Assembly (NCBI GenBank): GCA_027306525.1
Contig: DAHUZM010000034.1
Location: 1 to 34,490 of the forward strand
DNA length: 34,490 bases
Origin: Acidimicrobiaceae bacterium
Lineage (GTDB): Bacteria > Actinomycetota > Acidimicrobiia > Acidimicrobiales > RAAP-2
Direction: 5' to 3'
Shown here: positions 19,552 to 28,719 of the stretch, one piece after another
Layout: each line of letters opens with the position of its first letter
Numbering within the stretch: position 1 is the stretch's first letter
Translations under genes and position numbers: made by a program
Notes under the pieces: model-generated
Databases searched by the model: none
What the model saw: only the letters and a program-made list of their open reading frames with translations
Told to the model about the DNA's origin: nothing

Positions 19552-21268
19552 GCCGCTCATCTTGGGAGCGATCGTGGCGGTGGCCGTCGGGACCGCGGTG
19601 CTCGGCGCACGCGGGGTCCGCGTCGCGAAGACGCCGGCCGACTTCCTCGTGGCCGCCCGACGGGTGCCCCCGACGCTCAACGCCTCCGCGATCTGCGGCG
19701 AGTACCTCTCGGCCGCCTCGTTCCTCGGCATCGCAGGTCTCGCCCTCCAAGAGGGGCTCGGCGCCCTTTGGTACGCCGTGGGGTACGCGGCCGGCTACCT
19801 CGTCCTTCTGGCCGCAGTCGCGGCCCCACTTCGCCGCTTCGGGGCCTACACCATCCCCGACTTCGCCGAGGGCCGCCTCGACTCGCCGCTGCTGCGCCGT
19901 GCCGCGACCGTGATGGTCCTCGTGATCTGTGGCTTCTATCTGCTGCCCCAACTCCAAGGGGCCGGCCTGACCGTGCAGGAGGCCGTCGGTGGTCCCGCCT
20001 GGATCGGCGTCGTCGTCCTCGGCGTCGTCGTGGTGGTCGGCATCGCGAGCGGCGGCATGAAGGGCATCACCTTCGTGCAGGCGTTCCAGTACTGGTTGAA
20101 GCTCGTCGCCATCGCGGTGCCGGCACTCGTGCTGTTGATGCTCGTACAGCACCCGGCACTGACGCCGGTGAACCGTGCCGCGCCGCCGATCTTCCACAAG
20201 GTGACCAAGGTCGAGTTCCCCGATGCCGAGGTGGTGCGGGTGCAGCGGCCGGTCACCGTCGACGCGCTCGGTGTGGTCGATGGCGTCCGACGGAACGGCC
20301 CAATTGTGCTCGCCGGCGGTGACTACCGCATCGGCGCAGGCACCACGCTGACCTTCCCGAGAGGCACGCCGGCCCCGAGCGTCGCCTCCAACGCGGTGCT
20401 CTCCTATCGCCAATGGGAACTGCCGCTCGTGCGGATCGGCGGGCACGTGGCCCACCGCCTCGCCTCCACCTACGGGGTGGTGCTCGCGACCTTCCTCGGC
20501 GCGATCGGCCTGCCCCACATCCTCGTGCGCTTCTACACGAACCGTGACGGGGTCGCGGCCCGCAAGACGACCTCGGTGGTCTTGCTCCTGCTCGCGTGCT
20601 TCTACGTCTTCCCCGCCATCTTCGCCCTCCTCGGTCGGCTCGAGGCACCCGGGCTCTACACGAGCGGACAAACCGACTCCGTCGTCCTCGCCCTTCCGAG
20701 AATGGCCGCCGCCGGCACGGCCGGGATCGTGCTCTCGGCGCTCACCGCCGCCGGGGCCTTCGCAGCGTTTCTCTCCACCTCTTCGGGCCTGCTCATCTCC
20801 ATGGCCGGGGCGCTGTCCCACGACCTCTTGCGCCGCGGGGTGAGATCCTTTCGGACCTCGGCCGTGGCGGCCGGCGTGGTCGTCACCCTGGCCGCCCTCC
20901 TCGTCGGCGGCATCGCCATCAACGTGCTCGTGGGGTGGGCATTTGCAATCGCCGCCTCCTCGTTCTGCCCGCTGCTCCTGCTCGGCATCTGGTGGCCCGG
21001 GCTGACCTGGAAGGGCGCGCTCTTGGGCCTCGTCCTCGGTGGCGGGGCGTCGTCGCTCGGCGTGGTGCTCACCATCGCCGGCGTCGGCAAGAGCGGCTGG
21101 CCCGCCGTCCTCCTCGGCGAGCCGGCGATCTGGACGGTGCCGCTCGCGTTCGCGGCGATGGTCGGTGGCTCGCTGTTGACCCGCCGGTCACTCCCAAGAG
21201 ACGTGACCCGCAAGCTGCTCGCGCTGCACCTACCCGAACGGGTGCGCGTCCCGGAGGTGAGCGGGTAG
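19544..21268 (+). CDS. Sodium:solute symporter family, ActP/MctC-like (acetate/monocarboxylate)
   Basis: KTPADFLVAARRVPPTLNASAICGEYLSAASFLGIAGLALQEG, FVQAFQYWLKLVAIAVPALVLL, LGAIGLPHILVRFYTNRDGVAARKTTSVV; ATG at 19544 overlaps DUF485 ORF by 8 nt. Confidence 0.93.
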   Translation: MTEPLILGAIVAVAVGTAVLGARGVRVAKTPADFLVAARRVPPTLNASAICGEYLSAASFLGIAGLALQEGLGALWYAVGYAAGYLVLLAAVAAPLRRFGAYTIPDFAEGRLDSPLLRRAATVMVLVICGFYLLPQLQGAGLTVQEAVGGPAWIGVVVLGVVVVVGIASGGMKGITFVQAFQYWLKLVAIAVPALVLLMLVQHPALTPVNRAAPPIFHKVTKVEFPDAEVVRVQRPVTVDALGVVDGVRRNGPIVLAGGDYRIGAGTTLTFPRGTPAPSVASNAVLSYRQWELPLVRIGGHVAHRLASTYGVVLATFLGAIGLPHILVRFYTNRDGVAARKTTSVVLLLLACFYVFPAIFALLGRLEAPGLYTSGQTDSVVLALPRMAAAGTAGIVLSALTAAGAFAAFLSTSSGLLISMAGALSHDLLRRGVRSFRTSAVAAGVVVTLAALLVGGIAINVLVGWAFAIAASSFCPLLLLGIWWPGLTWKGALLGLVLGGGASSLGVVLTIAGVGKSGWPAVLLGEPAIWTVPLAFAAMVGGSLLTRRSLPRDVTRKLLALHLPERVRVPEVSG

Positions 21269-21446
21269 GGCGCTCGGGCTCGCGCGCTCGGCGCGTGACG
21301 GTGCGTCGGTGCACGCGACGTTCCGCTCGGGGTTCATCCGCCGCAGCGCCCGCCCTGTCGCTCCGACGCCGCTCGGGGCGCTGCGGGCGATTCCTTGGCT
21401 CTCGACGTCCAAGCGGACGTGTCGGCCGAGCCCGTAGCCTTGTCGG

Positions 21447-21734
21447 GTGATCGAGACGATGCGCTTCACCCTGGCCCAGGGCGCCTCGATGGCCGAGTTC
21501 CTCGCCGCCGACAAGGCGCTCCAAGAGGGGTTCGCCTACCGGCAGCCGGGGCTCCTCCGCCGGACCACGGCCCGAAGTGACGACGGTGGCTGGATCGTGA
21601 TCGACCTGTGGGCGTCGGCCGAAGCCTCGGCCGACGCTGCCCGCCGGTGGGACGACGATCCCTTCGCGCAGCGCTTCATGGCCCTGCTCTACGCGTCGAG
21701 CGTCGCTGTCGAGCGCTACGAGGAGATCGGCTGA
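21447..21734 (+). CDS. Small protein, possible dimeric alpha/beta-barrel (ABM-like)
   Basis: 95 aa; MRFTLAQGASMAEFLAADKALQEGFAYRQPGLLRRTTARSDDGGWIVIDLWASAEASADAARRW resembles antibiotic-monooxygenase-like folds. Confidence 0.55.
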   Translation: MIETMRFTLAQGASMAEFLAADKALQEGFAYRQPGLLRRTTARSDDGGWIVIDLWASAEASADAARRWDDDPFAQRFMALLYASSVAVERYEEIG

Positions 21735-21735
21735 C

Positions 21736-22089
21736 CTACTGCTGGACCAGCACGAGCGGGTTGCCCTCGGGGTCCTCCATGAACGCGATGGTGGGACCGC
21801 CGGGTACGTCGAAGGGACCGCTCAGGACCCGCGCACCGAGCTCGTCGGCCCGGGCAATGGATGCCGCGATGTCGCGGACCTGGACGTAGAGGGCGATCGC
21901 CGGCCTGTCCCCTTTCCGGATGTGTCCGCCGGGTCCGGGCTCGGGTCCGCCGATGCCCGGGGGGATCTGCGCGATGGGTCCCTCGCCGATCGACCAGTTG
22001 AAGAGCTCCCCGTAGAAGGCGGCCTGCGCGTCGGGATCCCTCGCGACGATCTCCCAGTGGACCACCGGCCGCGCCCAGTCGCTCCCCAT
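21736..22089 (-). CDS. VOC (glyoxalase/bleomycin resistance) family protein
   Basis: VVHWEIVARDPDAQAAFYGELFNWSIGEG...ALYVQVRDIAASIARADELGARVLSGPFDVPGGPTIAFMEDPEGNPLVLVQ. Confidence 0.92.
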   Translation of the reverse strand: MGSDWARPVVHWEIVARDPDAQAAFYGELFNWSIGEGPIAQIPPGIGGPEPGPGGHIRKGDRPAIALYVQVRDIAASIARADELGARVLSGPFDVPGGPTIAFMEDPEGNPLVLVQQ

Positions 22090-22211
22090 CGCCTCCCCCT
22101 CTCGCCGGACCAACGCTACCGGCGACCCGCGCGTGCTCGGCCCCTCGGGGGAATGGCCGACTCGCCCCCGGCGTTGGATGAGCCGTTCGCAACGCATCGG
22201 GAGGTGCCCAG

Positions 22212-23177
22212 GTGCCTGCAGTGACCGTCGAAGATCTTCTCGTGCTGCCCCGGATCGGTCCGCCGGATCCCGCGCACACGGTGCTCCGCCCCGTGAAGAG
22301 CGTGACCACGGCCCCCTCGGGCTTCGAGGGCGAGGGCTTCCCCGTCCGGCGCGCCTTCGCCGGGGTCCCCCTGGCGGATCTCGACCCGTTCGTCCACATG
22401 GACCAGATGGGGGAGGTGCACTACGGGCCCGGCGAGCCGAAGGGCACAGCGTGGCACCCCCACCGCGGGTTCGAGACCGTGACCTACATGATCGACGGCA
22501 TCTTCCAGCACCAGGACTCGATCGGTGGCGGCGGCCTCATCACCGACGGCGCCACCCAGTGGATGACCGCCGGTTCGGGCATCTTGCACATCGAGCGGCC
22601 GCCCGAATCGCTCGTCGTGACGGGCGGGCTCTTCCACGGCATCCAGCTCTGGGTGAACCTGCCCGCGGCATCCAAGTGGGTGGACCCGCGCTACCAGGAC
22701 ATCGAGCCTGGCGCCGCAGTGCTCCTCGCCTCGGCGGACGGCGGCACCCTCGTCAGGGTCATCGCGGGCGAGGTGGCCGGGCACAGGGGGCCGGGCCTGA
22801 CCCACACCCCGATTGCCATGGTGCACGCGACGCTCGCTCCGAGCTCGCGTCTCGTGCTGCCCTGGCCCCGGGAGTTCAACTCGCTCGCCTACGCCCTCGC
22901 CGGACGCGGGACGGTGGGCGAGGAGCGCCGTCGGTTCGCGATGGGGCAGCTCGCGGTGCACGGAGGCGGCGATGCCATCGTGCTCGAGGCCGATCGCTCG
23001 CAGGACGGCGACGTGCAGGCCCTCGAGGTGCTGGTGCTCGGCGGGACGCCGATCCGTGAGCCGGTCGCCGCCTACGGGCCCTTCGTGATGAACACGCGGG
23101 CGGAGCTGGCCCAGGCGTTCGAGGACTTCCAGGCGGGCCGGCTCGGCACCGTGCCGGCCAACCACATCGGCAACTGA
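22212..23177 (+). CDS. Pirin family protein
   Basis: FVHMDQMGEVHYGPGEPKGTAWHPHRGFETVTYMIDG; HIERPPESLVVTGGLFHGIQLWVNLPAASKWVDPRYQ. Confidence 0.94.
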   Translation: MPAVTVEDLLVLPRIGPPDPAHTVLRPVKSVTTAPSGFEGEGFPVRRAFAGVPLADLDPFVHMDQMGEVHYGPGEPKGTAWHPHRGFETVTYMIDGIFQHQDSIGGGGLITDGATQWMTAGSGILHIERPPESLVVTGGLFHGIQLWVNLPAASKWVDPRYQDIEPGAAVLLASADGGTLVRVIAGEVAGHRGPGLTHTPIAMVHATLAPSSRLVLPWPREFNSLAYALAGRGTVGEERRRFAMGQLAVHGGGDAIVLEADRSQDGDVQALEVLVLGGTPIREPVAAYGPFVMNTRAELAQAFEDFQAGRLGTVPANHIGN

Positions 23178-23180
23178 TCC

Positions 23181-23645
23181 CTACGCGCCCTCGGCGGCGC
23201 GATGGAGGAGGAAGGTCCCGGTCGCCCGCGTGAAGAGCTGGCCCTCCCCGTCGCGCAGCGTCGCCTCCCCGTAGGCGACCTGCTTCGCCATCCTGACGAC
23301 CTCGCCACGCATGCGATAGGTGGTGCCCGGGACCGCCGGTCGCATGGTTTCGGTCTTGAGCTCGAGGGTCGCCCGGGCCCGGTCTCCTCGGGGCAGCGCC
23401 GCGTTGATCGCGAAGTTGATGCACGCGTCGAGGAGCAGGGAGTGGACGCCGGCCTGGACGATGCCGCCGAGGTTGCAGGCGAGCTCCGTCGGGGAGAACG
23501 AACCCTCGACCCAGCCGAGGTCCTCGCCGTCCACGCCATAGGACTCGAGGGCGCCCCCGACGGCGGCGATGATCTTCATCCCGCCGTCGCCGAGCCAGCG
23601 GTCCATGTCGCGCGGGGCGCGAGATGCGGTGGTTGCATCGCTCAT
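23181..23645 (-). CDS. PaaI/hotdog-fold thioesterase-like protein
   Basis: LACNLGGIVQAGVHSLLLDACINFAINAALPRGDRARATLELKTETMRPAVPGTTYRMRGEVVRMAKQVAYGEATLRDGEGQLFTRATGTFLL. Confidence 0.82.
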   Translation of the reverse strand: MSDATTASRAPRDMDRWLGDGGMKIIAAVGGALESYGVDGEDLGWVEGSFSPTELACNLGGIVQAGVHSLLLDACINFAINAALPRGDRARATLELKTETMRPAVPGTTYRMRGEVVRMAKQVAYGEATLRDGEGQLFTRATGTFLLHRAAEGA

Positions 23646-23794
23646 CGGAGCGACGCTACTCGCCCCCGAAGGAGTGGCTCCCCGCCGAGGCGCGGGGCGA
23701 GGCCGCTCGGGGCCCGGAGGCGGCCGCAGCGGGGTGGCAACTAGCATGGACAGGGCCGCAACCAGGGCACCCCGCAGCATCGGGAGGAGATTCC

Positions 23795-24973
23795 ATGACC
23801 ACCGCCGTGATCGTTGACGCCGTTCGGACCGCCGGAGGCAAGCGCAACGGGAAGCTGCGCAACTGGCACGCCGTCGACCTGGCCTCCGAGCCGCTGAAGG
23901 CCCTCCAGGAGCGCAACGGCTTCGATCCGGCCCAGATCGACGACGTCATCACCGGCTGCGTCATGCAGGTCGGCGAGCAGTCGCTCAACATCGGCCGCTC
24001 GGCGGTGCTCGCGGCGGCCTGGCCCGAGTCGGTGCCCGCCACGACCATCGATCGGCAGTGCGGCTCGTCCCAGCAGGCTGTCCACTTCGCCGCCCAGGGC
24101 GTCATGGCCGGCGCGTACGACATGGTGGTCGCAGGCGGCGTCGAGGTCATGACCCGCGTCCCCATGGGGTCCTCCATCGTCCGGGAGGTCGGGTTTCCCT
24201 TCGGGCCGCGGGTGGCGGCCCGCTACGCGGAGGTCGGTGGGCTGGTCAGCCAGGGCATCGGGGCCGAGATGATCGCCGACAAGTGGGGCATCTCGCGCGA
24301 GGACCTCGATCGTTTCGGCGCCCAGAGCCAGCAGCGGGCCGCTCGTGCGACCGCCGAGGGCCGCTTCGAGCGCGAGATCATCGCGCTTCCCGTCCGAGAC
24401 GACGAGGGCAACGACACAGACGAGATCTTCCGCGTCGACGAGGGCATCCGCCCCGACACCACCGTCGAGACGCTCGCCAACCTGAAGCCCGCCTTCAAGG
24501 AGGACGGCAAGGTCACCGCTGGCAACTCGTCGCAGATCACCGACGGGGCGTCGGGTGCCCTCATCATGAGCGAGGAGAAGGCGGCCTCTCTCGGCTACAC
24601 GCCGCGGGCCCGCTTCGTCGCCTTCGCGGTGACGGGCGCCGATCCCGTCTCGATGCTGACTGGCCCGATCCCGGCGACCAGGATGGTCCTCGAGCGCGCC
24701 AAGCTCTCGATCGATGACATGGACGCGGTGGAGATCAACGAGGCCTTCGCCTCGGTCGTGCTCGCGTGGGAGAAGGAGCTCCACCCCGACATGGAGAAGG
24801 TGAACGTGAACGGCGGCGCCATCGCCCTCGGTCACCCGCTCGGCGCGTCGGGCGCCAAGCTGCTGTCGACCCTCTTGAACGAGCTCGAGCGGACGAACGG
24901 CCGCTACGGGCTGCTCACGATGTGCGAGGGCGGCGGACTCGCCAACGCGTGCATCATCGAGCGGATGGGCTGA
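23795..24973 (+). CDS. Thiolase (acetyl-CoA acetyltransferase family)
   Basis: DRQCGSSQQAVHFAAQGVMAG (active Cys), EINEAFASV, GGAIALGHPLGASGAK, MCEGGGLANACIIERMG; ATG at 23795. Confidence 0.96.
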   Translation: MTTAVIVDAVRTAGGKRNGKLRNWHAVDLASEPLKALQERNGFDPAQIDDVITGCVMQVGEQSLNIGRSAVLAAAWPESVPATTIDRQCGSSQQAVHFAAQGVMAGAYDMVVAGGVEVMTRVPMGSSIVREVGFPFGPRVAARYAEVGGLVSQGIGAEMIADKWGISREDLDRFGAQSQQRAARATAEGRFEREIIALPVRDDEGNDTDEIFRVDEGIRPDTTVETLANLKPAFKEDGKVTAGNSSQITDGASGALIMSEEKAASLGYTPRARFVAFAVTGADPVSMLTGPIPATRMVLERAKLSIDDMDAVEINEAFASVVLAWEKELHPDMEKVNVNGGAIALGHPLGASGAKLLSTLLNELERTNGRYGLLTMCEGGGLANACIIERMG

Positions 24974-24979
24974 GGACCC

Positions 24980-25270
24980 TCAGCGATATCGCGTCGCCAT
25001 CATGAAGGCAGCGAAGATGATCACGAGGCCCGTGATCAGATACCAGACCGACACCGCCCCGGGCAGGACGGTCAGGTAGTTGAGAAGGATCATGAGGATC
25101 CCGAAGACCATCATGAAGACGATCAGCGGGCCGTACCACCTCGCGCTCCGGCGGACCTTCGTCGGCACCGGGCGGGTGTAGCGGCCGCTCTGCTCGGGCG
25201 GCGTGTAACGACCGACGCGACGCGACGACTTGGGCTGGGCGCGGCCGGATCCAGTGGTCTTCGGTGCCAT
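24980..25270 (-). CDS. crgA: Cell division protein CrgA
   Basis: KSSRRVGRYTPPEQSGRYTRPVPTKVRRSARWYGPLIVFMMVFGILMILLNYLTVLPGAVSVWYLITGLVIIFAAFMMATRYR; position next to trpG/pknB. Confidence 0.93.
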   Translation of the reverse strand: MAPKTTGSGRAQPKSSRRVGRYTPPEQSGRYTRPVPTKVRRSARWYGPLIVFMMVFGILMILLNYLTVLPGAVSVWYLITGLVIIFAAFMMATRYR

Positions 25271-25306
25271 CGGCCCCGAGACTACAGAGAGGACGGCGCC
25301 GCTACC

Positions 25307-25900
25307 ATGGCGCGCGCCGTGGGAGCCCGGGTCCTGCTCATCGACAACTACGACTCGTTCGTCTACAACCTCGTCCAGGAGCTGGGCGAACTCGGGGCCG
25401 AGCCGGTGGTCCACCGCAACGACGCAATCGACGTCGCCGGCATTGCGGCGGCCGAACCCGACGGCATCGTGATCTCACCGGGTCCCGGGCGGCCCGAGTC
25501 GGCCGGCGTCTCGATGGAGGCCGGGTCGGCCTTCGCCGGCAAGATCCCGATTCTCGGCGTGTGCCTCGGCCACCAGTGCATCGGAGAGGTCTTCGGCGGG
25601 CGGACCGTTCCGGCCCCCACCCTCATGCACGGCAAGACCTCCGAGATCCACCACGACGCCGCCGGTGTGTTCGCCGGGCTCCCCAGCCCCCTCGTGGCGA
25701 CCCGCTACCACTCCCTCGTGATCGAGCCCGAGAGCGTCCCTGGCGACCTCGAGGTGAGCGCACGAACGAGTGACGGGGTCGTCATGGGGTTCCGGCATCG
25801 CTCGTTCGCGCTCGAGAGCGTGCAGTTCCATCCCGAGTCGATCCTCACCGTGTCGGGCCCGCGGCTTCTCGGGAACTTCCTCGGCCAGCTGGCCGCCTGA
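25307..25900 (+). CDS. trpG/pabA: Anthranilate/aminodeoxychorismate synthase component II (glutamine amidotransferase)
   Basis: VLLIDNYDSFVYNLVQELGELGAEPVVHRND, GVCLGHQCIGEVFGG, SVQFHPESILT. Confidence 0.95.
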   Translation: MARAVGARVLLIDNYDSFVYNLVQELGELGAEPVVHRNDAIDVAGIAAAEPDGIVISPGPGRPESAGVSMEAGSAFAGKIPILGVCLGHQCIGEVFGGRTVPAPTLMHGKTSEIHHDAAGVFAGLPSPLVATRYHSLVIEPESVPGDLEVSARTSDGVVMGFRHRSFALESVQFHPESILTVSGPRLLGNFLGQLAA

Positions 25901-25911
25901 GCGCGCCCGCC

Positions 25912-26709
25912 TCAGAGCGCGATCGGCGCCGAGGGCGCCGAGGGGGCGCCGCCGTTGGTCGGCTGGATCCATGAGGGGCGGAAGCCAACCGCCTCGGGGG
26001 GCGAACCCACATGGATCCGCTCCCCCCATCGCCCGAGCGTCATCACCCCGGGGCCACCGCCCGAGGTCGTCTCCTCGAGCGGCAGCGGCCTCCCGCTTCT
26101 CGGGACGTACAAGGTGGCCGGTCCGCTCACGCCCCCGAGCGAGAGGGTCCCCACGATGCCGAGCACGCGATGGCCGAGCACCCTGGTGCGCCGCGCCCTG
26201 TGCAACCGGCCGGTGAGGTTGAGCTCCTCGACGGTGCTCTTCACCGTGAGTCCCGCCGCGATCACCTGGAAGAACGACTGGCTCGAGGGGATCGCGATCC
26301 ACCGGTTGACCTCGGCCGAAGCCGCGGCCGGGGTGAACCCCTGGAACAGCAGGCTGGCGGCGGTGGTCCCTCGCATGTAGACGGTGTTGCCGAACAGCTT
26401 GATCGCGATGGACCCGGCGTTGCGGGCGCCGACCTTGACGGTGACCGTCTGGGTGCCCCGGGAGACTCCGGCGTTCGTGGTCTCGATCACGGTCGCGCCG
26501 TTCGACGAGGAGGTGCCGCGCCAGAACACCGAGCGCTGCGCGCGCGACGCCGCGAGCGCCTTGGAGAGGGCGCTCGCGAGGGGATGGGGGTTCGCCACGA
26601 CTGCGGACGCGGGTGCCGGCACGGCGAGCCCGAGGCCCGCCGCGACCAGCGTCGCCGCGGCACCTCGCCGCGCCCTGCGGGTGCGTCTCGCGCCGGCGCG
26701 GTCGGACAT
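25912..26709 (-). CDS. Predicted secreted protein of unknown function
   Basis: Arg-rich N-terminus plus hydrophobic AAATLVAAGLGLAVPAPASAVVA signal-like peptide; otherwise unrecognised; lies downstream of pknB. Confidence 0.65.
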   Translation of the reverse strand: MSDRAGARRTRRARRGAAATLVAAGLGLAVPAPASAVVANPHPLASALSKALAASRAQRSVFWRGTSSSNGATVIETTNAGVSRGTQTVTVKVGARNAGSIAIKLFGNTVYMRGTTAASLLFQGFTPAAASAEVNRWIAIPSSQSFFQVIAAGLTVKSTVEELNLTGRLHRARRTRVLGHRVLGIVGTLSLGGVSGPATLYVPRSGRPLPLEETTSGGGPGVMTLGRWGERIHVGSPPEAVGFRPSWIQPTNGGAPSAPSAPIAL

Positions 26710-26726
26710 CGGTCGGACGCGTCCTC

Positions 26727-28643
26727 CTAGGGCACCGTGGTGGTGGTGGTCGTCGTGGTGGTCGTCGGCGACGGGGCGTTGCAGACCGTGATCGTGTCGG
26801 TCGCCGGCAGGGTGACCTGCGTGCCGGCTGCCGGGCTCTGGGCAACCACGTTGCCCTGGTCCGATGCGTTGCACGTCGTGGTGGTGGCAACCTGGACGGT
26901 GAGCCCCTGCCCCTGGAGCGCGGTCGTCGCCGCGCTCTGCGACTTGCCCTGGACGTTTTGGATGATCACCTGACAGGGACCCGACGAGATCGTCAGGTTG
27001 ACCGCGGTCCCCCGGCCGACAGAGGTGCTCGCGGCCGGGCTGGAGCCCGAGACCTCACCCGAGGGGACCGAGTTCGAGCACGCGTTGGACTGCGACCCGA
27101 CGGTGAGGCCTGCGCCGCTCAGCTGGGCGGAGGCCTGGGGCGGGGTGAGCCCGATGAGATCGGGCACCGACACCTGATTCGTCGGCTTGGGCACCGAGAT
27201 CGTCACGGTCGATCCCTTCCGGATGCTCGTGCCGCCGATCGGCGACTGGGAGAGCACGACGTTCTGCTGTCCGGGGCTGTTCACGAATTTCACCCTGGGT
27301 ACGAGCCCGACGTTGGTGATGAGCGCCTCGGCCGCTCCGAGGTCGTCGTTCACGACGTTTGGGACCTGCACCTTCACCTCGCCCGCGCTGATCACCAGGT
27401 TCACGACCGCCTTCTTCGAGACGTGCGTACCCGGGGCCGGGTCGGTGCTGAGCACGGTGCCCGACTTGGCCGTGTTGGTCACGTGGCGCGTCGTGCCAAT
27501 GACGAGCCCCTTCGAGGTAAGAATCTGCTCGGCCTGCGTCGCGGGCTTGCCGACGACGTTGGGGAGGGCGAACCCGCCGGTGAACGTGCTCACCAGGAGG
27601 TACGCGACGACGGCGAGCGCTGCGAGCAGGACGACGAGGAGCGTGATCCAGCCCCACGGTCGCCGACCGTTCGGCCGCTCGCGAGGCCGCGTCGGGGAGC
27701 GGAACGCCCGGGTGCTCGGCCCGACGGCAGCCGTCGCGTCCATGGCACCGACGGCGCCGATCACCCCGGTCGCTGCCATGTTGCCGTTGGGCGGGCTCGC
27801 CTCGACGGGCTGGCCCTCGACGAAGCGCAGCAGGTCCGACCGGAACTCTTCGGCGCTCTGGTATCGCTGATCGGGCTGCTTGGCCATCGCCTTCATGGTC
27901 ACGGCCTCGAGCTCGGCCGGCACGGTGTCGAGCAACTCCCGCGGGGTCGGGGGGATGTCACGCACGTGCTTGGACGCCACGGACACCGGCGTGTCACCGA
28001 GGAAGGGCGGACGCCCGGTCAACATCTCGAAGAGCACGACACCGAGCGAGTAGATGTCCGTGCGCGCGTCGACGCCGATGCCCTCTGCCTGCTCGGGCGA
28101 GAAGTAGGTCGCGGTGCCCATCACCGCGCCGGTCTGGGTGAGGCTCTCCTCGGTGTTGACGGCTCGGGCGATGCCGAAGTCGGTGACCTTCACCTGGCCG
28201 TCGTGGGTGATGAGCACGTTGCCGGGCTTGATGTCTCGGTGCACAACGCCGTGGCGGTGTGCGGAGGCCAGTGCCGCCGCGACCTGGGCGGTGACCTGCG
28301 CAGCGCGCGCCGGCTCGATGGGGCCCGTCTCGCGCAACACCGCCGAGAGCGGGCGGCCGTCGACGAACTCCATCACGATGAAGTACGAGCCCGAGTCCTC
28401 GCCCCAGTCGAACACCGGAACGATGTTGGGATGCGAGAGCTTCGCCGCCGCCTGTGCCTCCCGCCGGAACCGCTCGACGAAGGCCCGGTCGACCGAGAGC
28501 TCGGGGAACAGCACCTTGAGCGCGACGGGGCGGTCCAAGAGCCGGTCCCGGGCTCGATAGACCTCGGCCATCCCACCCCGAGCGATCAGGTGCGTAAGCT
28601 CGTAGCGGTCCGAGAAGACGCGTGGGGTCTCGACGGGCTGCAT
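26727..28643 (-). CDS. pknB: Serine/threonine protein kinase with PASTA repeats (PknB-like)
   Basis: YELTHLIARGGMAEVYRARDRLLDRPVALKVLF, HRDIKPGNVLI, DFGIARAV; TM helix; four PASTA repeats; Thr-rich C-terminal tail. Confidence 0.96.
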   Translation of the reverse strand: MQPVETPRVFSDRYELTHLIARGGMAEVYRARDRLLDRPVALKVLFPELSVDRAFVERFRREAQAAAKLSHPNIVPVFDWGEDSGSYFIVMEFVDGRPLSAVLRETGPIEPARAAQVTAQVAAALASAHRHGVVHRDIKPGNVLITHDGQVKVTDFGIARAVNTEESLTQTGAVMGTATYFSPEQAEGIGVDARTDIYSLGVVLFEMLTGRPPFLGDTPVSVASKHVRDIPPTPRELLDTVPAELEAVTMKAMAKQPDQRYQSAEEFRSDLLRFVEGQPVEASPPNGNMAATGVIGAVGAMDATAAVGPSTRAFRSPTRPRERPNGRRPWGWITLLVVLLAALAVVAYLLVSTFTGGFALPNVVGKPATQAEQILTSKGLVIGTTRHVTNTAKSGTVLSTDPAPGTHVSKKAVVNLVISAGEVKVQVPNVVNDDLGAAEALITNVGLVPRVKFVNSPGQQNVVLSQSPIGGTSIRKGSTVTISVPKPTNQVSVPDLIGLTPPQASAQLSGAGLTVGSQSNACSNSVPSGEVSGSSPAASTSVGRGTAVNLTISSGPCQVIIQNVQGKSQSAATTALQGQGLTVQVATTTTCNASDQGNVVAQSPAAGTQVTLPATDTITVCNAPSPTTTTTTTTTTVP

Positions 28644-28719
28644 GGCGCTCAGAGCCTACGCGGCAACGTGCGCCGCCTGGGGTAGGTCGGGTACCCCTCG
28701 GGAAGACTCCAACGCCTGG

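Noticed and set aside
19433-20821. 462-aa minus-strand ORF
   Set aside because: Antisense to the ActP-like symporter; composition typical of a shadow ORF.
26736-26775. GTG/GTC tract as a satellite or CRISPR-like repeat
   Set aside because: It encodes the poly-Thr tail of PknB; no spacer structure. No CRISPR array was seen anywhere in the window.
26613-28685. 690-aa plus-strand ORF
   Set aside because: Antisense to pknB; no recognisable domain.
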